Positions 60,291-64,000 of a DNA stretch of 64,000 nucleotides are shown piece after piece. Under the pieces are notes generated by a model. That model made no database searches. It was given only the letters and a program-made list of their open reading frames with translations, and was not told where the DNA came from. Both the position numbers and the translations under genes were made by a program. This stretch comes from Onishia taeanensis (GTDB taxonomy: Bacteria; Pseudomonadota; Gammaproteobacteria; Pseudomonadales; Halomonadaceae), in assembly GCF_013349955.1 (NCBI RefSeq), contig NZ_JABVXC010000009.1, positions 101,269 to 165,268 of the forward strand, given 5' to 3'. Every line of letters starts with the position of its first letter. Position 1 is the stretch's first letter.

Positions 60291-60360
60291 ATGGCCAACG
60301 CAGGCCGGCCGACACACGATGAAAGACAGGCAAGGCAGGCGCCTCGCCCGAGCCAAGGCC

Positions 60361-61542
60361 TCAGGCATCAAGCGGGCGGGAAGGCCCGAAGTGCTCATAG
60401 TGACGGTGGTCCCCGTCAACCCCTAGCGATGCCAGTGCCTGGTCCATCGCCGTCATGAACCCCTGCGGGCCAACGAAGAAGCAGTGCGGCTTACCCGCCG
60501 GCAGATAGCGAGCCAGCAAGTCGCCATCGATACGGCCGACATGATCGGCAGCGGCATCCCCCGCTTCGGCGCGCTCGTACACGACCGCGCTGGTCAAATG
60601 CTTCGGATAGCTCGCCTTCAGAGACGCCAGCTCCTCGGCAAAGGCGTGCTGAGCCCGCTCCTGTGCGGCGTGCAGGTAAACGACCTCACGCCCCTGCTCC
60701 AGCGCCTGTGCTGCCAGCGGTAACATCGGCGTCTGGCCGACACCGCCACTGATCAGCATCAGCGGCTCATTGCCCTCGGCGAGGGTCAGCTCCCCCGCCG
60801 GCGGCAGCAATTCAAGGGTATCGCCGACGCCAAGCACATCATGCAGATGACGGCTGACCCGCCCCTCAGGCTCACGCTTGATCGACAGCCGGTAACGCTC
60901 GCCATTGGGTGAGGCCGAAAGGCTGTAATGGCGATAGACAGGAACACCCTCGATCGTGAGCTTCACCCCGATATACTGCCCCGGCATGAAATCGGCCACG
61001 GGCTTGCCATCCTCGGGAACTAGCACGAAGGAACGAATCACCGAGCTCTCCTGATGCGTCGCGTCGATGCGGAAGGTACGCGTGCCTCGCCAACCGCCCT
61101 CACGCTGGGCGAATTCATAGTAGCGATGGTCCTCGAGCTCGATCAGAAGCCCCGCCAGCTCCTCGTAGAGCGCTCCCCAGGCATCGGCGATTTCTGGCGT
61201 CACAGCATCGCCCAACACTTCGCCGATGGCCGCCATCAGGCATTCGCCGACGATCGGGTACTGGTCGGGCCGAATACCCAGCGACACATGCTTGCTGACC
61301 ACCGTGGCCAACACCTGGCGGGCACGGGCGGGCTCGCGGCGCAGTTGCACATAGGCCAGCACCGCCCCGGCAAGCGCCTGAGGCTGCGCCCCATTGGTCT
61401 GGTGGGTCTGGTTGAATAGTGGCGCAACCTCCGGGTAACGCTCGAACATCAACGGGTAGAAGCGTGATGTAATCGTATTGAGGTGCTCGGCTACCACCGG
61501 CGCAGTCGCATCGATCAGACGTTCCTGGTCTTTCGTCAGCAT
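60361..61542 (-). CDS. hmp: Flavohemoglobin nitric oxide dioxygenase
   Basis: A 393-residue protein converting NO to nitrate. The globin part has distal Tyr29 and Gln53 and proximal His85 (VSKHVSLGI), at the same numbers as E. coli Hmp. The FAD part has RHYSLSAS, the NAD part GGVGQTPML and the C-terminal CFFVGPQGFM and YEHFGP. Start MLTKDQERLI at 61542 is the family start. It diverges from a NorR-type gene; a consensus sigma-54 promoter lies at 61684-61700, giving a leader of about 130 nt with three 13-bp repeats. Confidence 0.97.
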   Translation of the reverse strand: MLTKDQERLIDATAPVVAEHLNTITSRFYPLMFERYPEVAPLFNQTHQTNGAQPQALAGAVLAYVQLRREPARARQVLATVVSKHVSLGIRPDQYPIVGECLMAAIGEVLGDAVTPEIADAWGALYEELAGLLIELEDHRYYEFAQREGGWRGTRTFRIDATHQESSVIRSFVLVPEDGKPVADFMPGQYIGVKLTIEGVPVYRHYSLSASPNGERYRLSIKREPEGRVSRHLHDVLGVGDTLELLPPAGELTLAEGNEPLMLISGGVGQTPMLPLAAQALEQGREVVYLHAAQERAQHAFAEELASLKASYPKHLTSAVVYERAEAGDAAADHVGRIDGDLLARYLPAGKPHCFFVGPQGFMTAMDQALASLGVDGDHRHYEHFGPSRPLDA

Positions 61543-61564
61543 GCAGGCTCTCACTCTTGGTAAA

Positions 61565-61603
61565 GACGGTTGATAACGACGGTTGATAACGACAGTTGAT
61601 AAC
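61565..61603. repeat. Three 13-bp direct repeats in the hmp leader
   Basis: GACGGTTGATAAC (61565-61577), the same again (61578-61590) and GACAGTTGATAAC (61591-61603) are contiguous. Each contains the odd palindrome GTT-GAT-AAC. They lie 23 nt upstream of the hmp ATG and downstream of the predicted sigma-54 start site, so they are in the transcript if that promoter is used. Confidence 0.92.
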
Positions 61604-61683
61604 AACGCTTGGCTGTCATCCCCTGGCTTACCGCCATAACGGGGCATCGAGATAACACTCGGTACCCTCCCTCTTTACCAATC

Positions 61684-61700
61684 AGCAATCTTCGTGCCAG
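61684..61700 (-). promoter_or_regulatory. Sigma-54 promoter of hmp
   Basis: On the minus strand CTGGCACG-AAGA-TTGCT matches the sigma-54 consensus YTGGCACG-N4-TTGCW at every specified position, with -24 GG and -12 GC ten bases apart. It points toward hmp, 142 nt before its ATG, and lies 112 nt or more from the NorR-like boxes, the usual enhancer geometry. Confidence 0.88.
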
Positions 61701-61811
61701 AAGTGCGCCAGAGATTAGCTTATCCTTCGCTGGCCAGGCTTCACGCAGGTTGCGGCAATATCCATCCCTAGCGATCAATGATTCCAGGCATGAGAAACAC
61801 CAGGCGTAATT

Positions 61812-61864
61812 GACAAATTGACAGTCAAAATGATGTCTTTATGACCATGAATTGTCATAAGGAC
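61812..61864. promoter_or_regulatory. NorR-like enhancer boxes
   Basis: Four GT-N7-AC-like elements lie just before the regulator start: GTCAATTTGTC (minus strand, 61812-61822), GTCAAAATGAT (61824-61834), GTCTTTATGAC (61835-61845) and GTCATAAGGAC (61854-61864). The last two fit the GT-N7-AC core of NorR sites exactly, the first two have one end mismatch. The last overlaps the ribosome site of the regulator, which suggests autorepression. Confidence 0.6.
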
Positions 61865-61870
61865 ATTTAC

Positions 61871-63448
61871 ATGGCCGACTTTCTCGATGCCCTACGCGAT
61901 CTGCTCGCTCGGCTTTCCAAAGGTGATGGCGAGGATGCTTACCATGATGAGTGGACCAGGCTGCTGCATGCTCTGGTCGGTGATACTCAAGCCGATGCCA
62001 GCACGCTAATGGTGATGGACCAGGGCAGCCTGCGACCGGTGGCGGTCCTGGGCCTGCCCGATGACGTTCGCGGCCGCCCCTTTCGGCTGCAGGAACACCC
62101 CCGCCTGGCGGCCATCGCCGCCCATCCCGGTATTTGTCGCTTTCCGCCTGACAGTGAGCTTCCCGACCCCTTCGATGGCTTGCTCGACGAGGAAATGAGC
62201 CAGGTTCACGACTGTCTGGGCGTCGCTCTGCGAGACGGTGATCGGCTCATCGGCTTGCTGACCCTAGACGCACTGAACGTTCAGGGACTGGCGAACCTGG
62301 ATGAGGGTGAGCTGCTTGCCGCCGCGCGCCTGCTCGGCACCTGTCTGCGAGTGGCCGAACAGCTCAGCACCACCCGCCAGCAGCTCAGCGAGGCCCTGGA
62401 GGAAGAGCAACGTAGCGCCCCTCTGCAACAATGGCACAGTCCCGTCATGGGGCGCCTGATGAACGCCCTGTCACTGGTGGCACCTACCGACATGAGCGTG
62501 CTGCTGCATGGCGAGACCGGCGTTGGCAAGGAAGCTGTGGCGCGCGCCCTGCATGCCCGCTCCCAACGCCACCGCGGCCCACTCGTGCAGGTCAACTGCG
62601 CCGCCCTTCCCGAGCATCTGATCGAAAGCGAGCTGTTTGGCCACCGCCGCGGCGCCTTCTCGGGCGCACATGCCGAGCGCCGCGGGCACTTCGCCATGGC
62701 CGATGGCGGCACTCTGATGCTCGATGAGGTCGGCGAGCTACCACTGAGCCTGCAGCCCAAGCTGCTGAGAGCGCTTCAAGAAGGCGAAATTCAACCGTTG
62801 GGCAGCGAGCGCGCTGAACGCATTGATGTGCGCATCATCGCCGTCACCAATCGTGACCTGTCAAGCGAGGTCGAGGCCGGACGCTTCCGCGAGGACCTCT
62901 ACCACCGCCTGAATGCCTTTCCGCTTGCCGTTCCGCCACTACGCGAGCGGCCTGAGGACATCTCACTGCTGGCCGGTCACTTTCTTGAGGTCAACCGGAT
63001 ACGGCTCGGGGTCGCCAACCTGCGCCTAGACGCTGACGCCATGGCCGCGCTGACGGCCTGGCAGTGGCCGGGCAACATACGCGAGCTCGAACACACCCTG
63101 GGCAGAGCGGCGCTGAGGGCCCTTGGCGAGCAGGGAACCGCCAGCCCTCAAGTGAGGCGCCAGTCAGTACTCCGCCTGTCGCCCCACCACCTGGCACTGC
63201 CCGACTTGCCCGAAGGCGAAAGTCACACCTGCGGCGAGACGCCAGCCATCCCCCCGGGTGCCAAAACAGCCACGCCGAGCGGTGCAAGCGCCTTACCCCT
63301 GCGCGAGGCCACCGACGACTTCCAACGCCGCCATATCCAGGCCCACCTAGAGGCGAAGTCCGGCAACTGGGCGGCTACCGCCCGAGGGCTTGGCATCGAC
63401 CCCGGCAACCTGCACCGTCTGGCCAGGCGCCTGGGCTTAAAGGACTAG
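61871..63448 (+). CDS. norR: NorR-type nitric oxide-responsive sigma-54 activator
   Basis: A 525-residue activator. The N-terminal GAF domain (about 20-165) matches NorR, including RFPPDSELPDPFDGL, Cys115 and TLD133, near the iron ligands of E. coli NorR. The AAA+ domain (about 188-415) has Walker A GETGVGKE, the sigma-54 contact loop as GAFSGA (261-266) rather than GAFTGA, Walker B TLMLDE and FREDLYHRLNAFPL. A linker of about 60 residues precedes a Fis-type helix-turn-helix (about 482-525). Start 61871 is chosen over 61841 by AAGGA 7 nt upstream and by family alignment. Likely target: hmp, divergent. Confidence 0.92.
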   Translation: MADFLDALRDLLARLSKGDGEDAYHDEWTRLLHALVGDTQADASTLMVMDQGSLRPVAVLGLPDDVRGRPFRLQEHPRLAAIAAHPGICRFPPDSELPDPFDGLLDEEMSQVHDCLGVALRDGDRLIGLLTLDALNVQGLANLDEGELLAAARLLGTCLRVAEQLSTTRQQLSEALEEEQRSAPLQQWHSPVMGRLMNALSLVAPTDMSVLLHGETGVGKEAVARALHARSQRHRGPLVQVNCAALPEHLIESELFGHRRGAFSGAHAERRGHFAMADGGTLMLDEVGELPLSLQPKLLRALQEGEIQPLGSERAERIDVRIIAVTNRDLSSEVEAGRFREDLYHRLNAFPLAVPPLRERPEDISLLAGHFLEVNRIRLGVANLRLDADAMAALTAWQWPGNIRELEHTLGRAALRALGEQGTASPQVRRQSVLRLSPHHLALPDLPEGESHTCGETPAIPPGAKTATPSGASALPLREATDDFQRRHIQAHLEAKSGNWAATARGLGIDPGNLHRLARRLGLKD

Positions 63449-63467
63449 CTCGTAAGGACTAGCTCTT
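63440..63467. repeat. 14-bp tandem duplication at the norR stop
   Basis: AAGGACTAGCTCGT and AAGGACTAGCTCTT are adjacent (12 of 14 identical in order); the first copy contains the norR stop codon, so the duplication begins in the coding sequence. Confidence 0.85.
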
Positions 63468-63476
63468 AAGAACAAT

Positions 63477-63508
63477 AAAGCCCCGCCACCCAAGGATGAC
63501 GGGGCTTT
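63477..63508. terminator. Bidirectional terminator between norR and cysN
   Basis: Stem AAAGCCCCG / CGGGGCTTT (63477-63485 and 63500-63508) with 14-nt loop. On the minus strand TTTATTGTTCTT follows, which suits cysN; on the plus strand the T residues end the stem. Confidence 0.75.
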
Positions 63509-63539
63509 CGGCTGGCAAGGGGTTGGCCTGGGCGGCGCC

Positions 63540-64000
63540 TTAGCGGCCCAGCAGGGTGCTCACATCCTTGGCTTCCCAGTGCGGGAAGTACTTGCGCACC
63601 AAGGCGTTGAGCTCGACTTCGAAGCCCTGCCAATCGACATCACCGCCGATCTGGCCGCTGCCCTTGGCCGTGCCGCGAATCATGCCGGCCCCGACGGTGA
63701 CGTTAGTCAACCGGTCGACGACGATAAAGCTGCCGGTACCCGGGCTCTTGCGATAGTCGTCCACCGGCACCTCGGCGGTCAGCTCCACCTGGCAGCGGCC
63801 GATAGCATTGAGCTCCAGGCGCTCGGCATCCTTGTGCTCGAGGGTGTTGACGTCAACCTGATAGTCGATGTGGCTCACCTGACCGGTCAGGTCGCGAGTC
63901 GCGAGCTTGAGGTCATAGGGACGGCCGGGTTCGAGCGCCGTCTCGTGCATCCAGACGATGTCGGCCTCGAAGGCGTTGGACATCGGCACCTCGGCATCGG
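63540..64000 (-). CDS. cysN: Sulfate adenylyltransferase subunit 1, 3' part
   Basis: The last 153 codons of a gene entering from the right edge. [58 protein letters not shown] and [19 protein letters not shown] are the C-terminal beta-barrel of CysN, the GTPase subunit that drives sulfate adenylation with CysD. The protein ends about 45 residues after that motif ([20 protein letters not shown]) without an APS kinase domain, so it is CysN and not a CysNC fusion. The GTPase domain is outside the window. Confidence 0.93.
   Translation of the reverse strand, partial: DAEVPMSNAFEADIVWMHETALEPGRPYDLKLATRDLTGQVSHIDYQVDVNTLEHKDAERLELNAIGRCQVELTAEVPVDDYRKSPGTGSFIVVDRLTNVTVGAGMIRGTAKGSGQIGGDVDWQGFEVELNALVRKYFPHWEAKDVSTLLGR

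Noticed and set aside
61543..61870. NsrR or CRP/FNR site upstream of hmp
   Set aside because: No AAGATGYATTT-type dyad or TTGAT-N4-ATCAA site was found; the sigma-54 and NorR-like signals explain the region better.

Overview
The window reads as chromosomal DNA of a GC-rich gammaproteobacterium, most likely Halomonas or a close Halomonadaceae relative. The reasons are inference from sequence: acidic, halophile-like protein composition, the suf gene order with a SUF-type Rrf2 regulator, the yjeF(nnrE)-tsaE-ami-mutL-miaA-hfq-hflX-hflK-hflC run, a MutL of the endonuclease type, and the rimB-rimK, efp/epmA/epmB and cmoAB sets. Coding density is high. I saw no rRNA, tRNA, insertion sequence, prophage or CRISPR array; this is mostly core genome.

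Layout. 1-3.5 kb: the 5' part of a YbgE-like membrane protein gene, then a branched-chain amino acid carrier (brnQ) between two oppositely oriented ompW paralogs. 3.7-6.9 kb: an AIG2-type gene, yqcC, and a three-gene polar amino acid/cystine-type ABC importer. 7.3-11.1 kb: a DUF3549 gene with rimB-rimK (ribosomal S6 glutamylation), a small helical protein, and a SanA-like membrane protein that overlap convergently. 11.3-17.3 kb: the suf operon (regulator-sufB-C-D-S-T) with an operator-overlapped promoter and a Fur-box-like site. 17.6-30.8 kb: a long minus-strand run purA, hisZ, hflC, hflK, hflX, hfq, miaA, mutL, amidase, tsaE, nnrE. 31-36 kb: queG, orn, rsgA, a rhodanese and psd. 36-39.4 kb: a periplasmic FAD dehydrogenase trio (twin-arginine small subunit, GMC flavoprotein, triheme cytochrome). 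39.6-42.5 kb: epmA, efp, epmB, the complete EF-P lysylation set. 42.6-47.9 kb: leuA, a bacterial voltage-gated cation channel with an unusually acidic filter, a TIGR02647 gene and a PAS-GGDEF cyclase. 48-58 kb: serB, parC, parE, yqiA, pgi, cmoA, cmoB. 58-64 kb: an LTA-synthase-like sulfatase, flavohemoglobin hmp facing a NorR-type regulator, and the 3' end of cysN.

The most interesting material lies between the genes. (1) Heptamer arrays (consensus near AGCTSGA), mostly paired with very compact GCGAAGC-type hairpins, occur at four gaps around epmA/efp, epmB/leuA, serB/parC and parC/parE. (2) Short tandem duplications with a 12-14 bp period occur in at least nine separate gaps, up to five copies. 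(3) hmp has a textbook sigma-54 promoter preceded by NorR-like GT-N7-AC boxes, and three 13-bp repeats lie in its predicted leader. (4) The ion channel filter TFEDWTD carries acidic residues at positions that convert model sodium channels to calcium selectivity. All functional statements come from motif and family recognition by eye; no database search was run.
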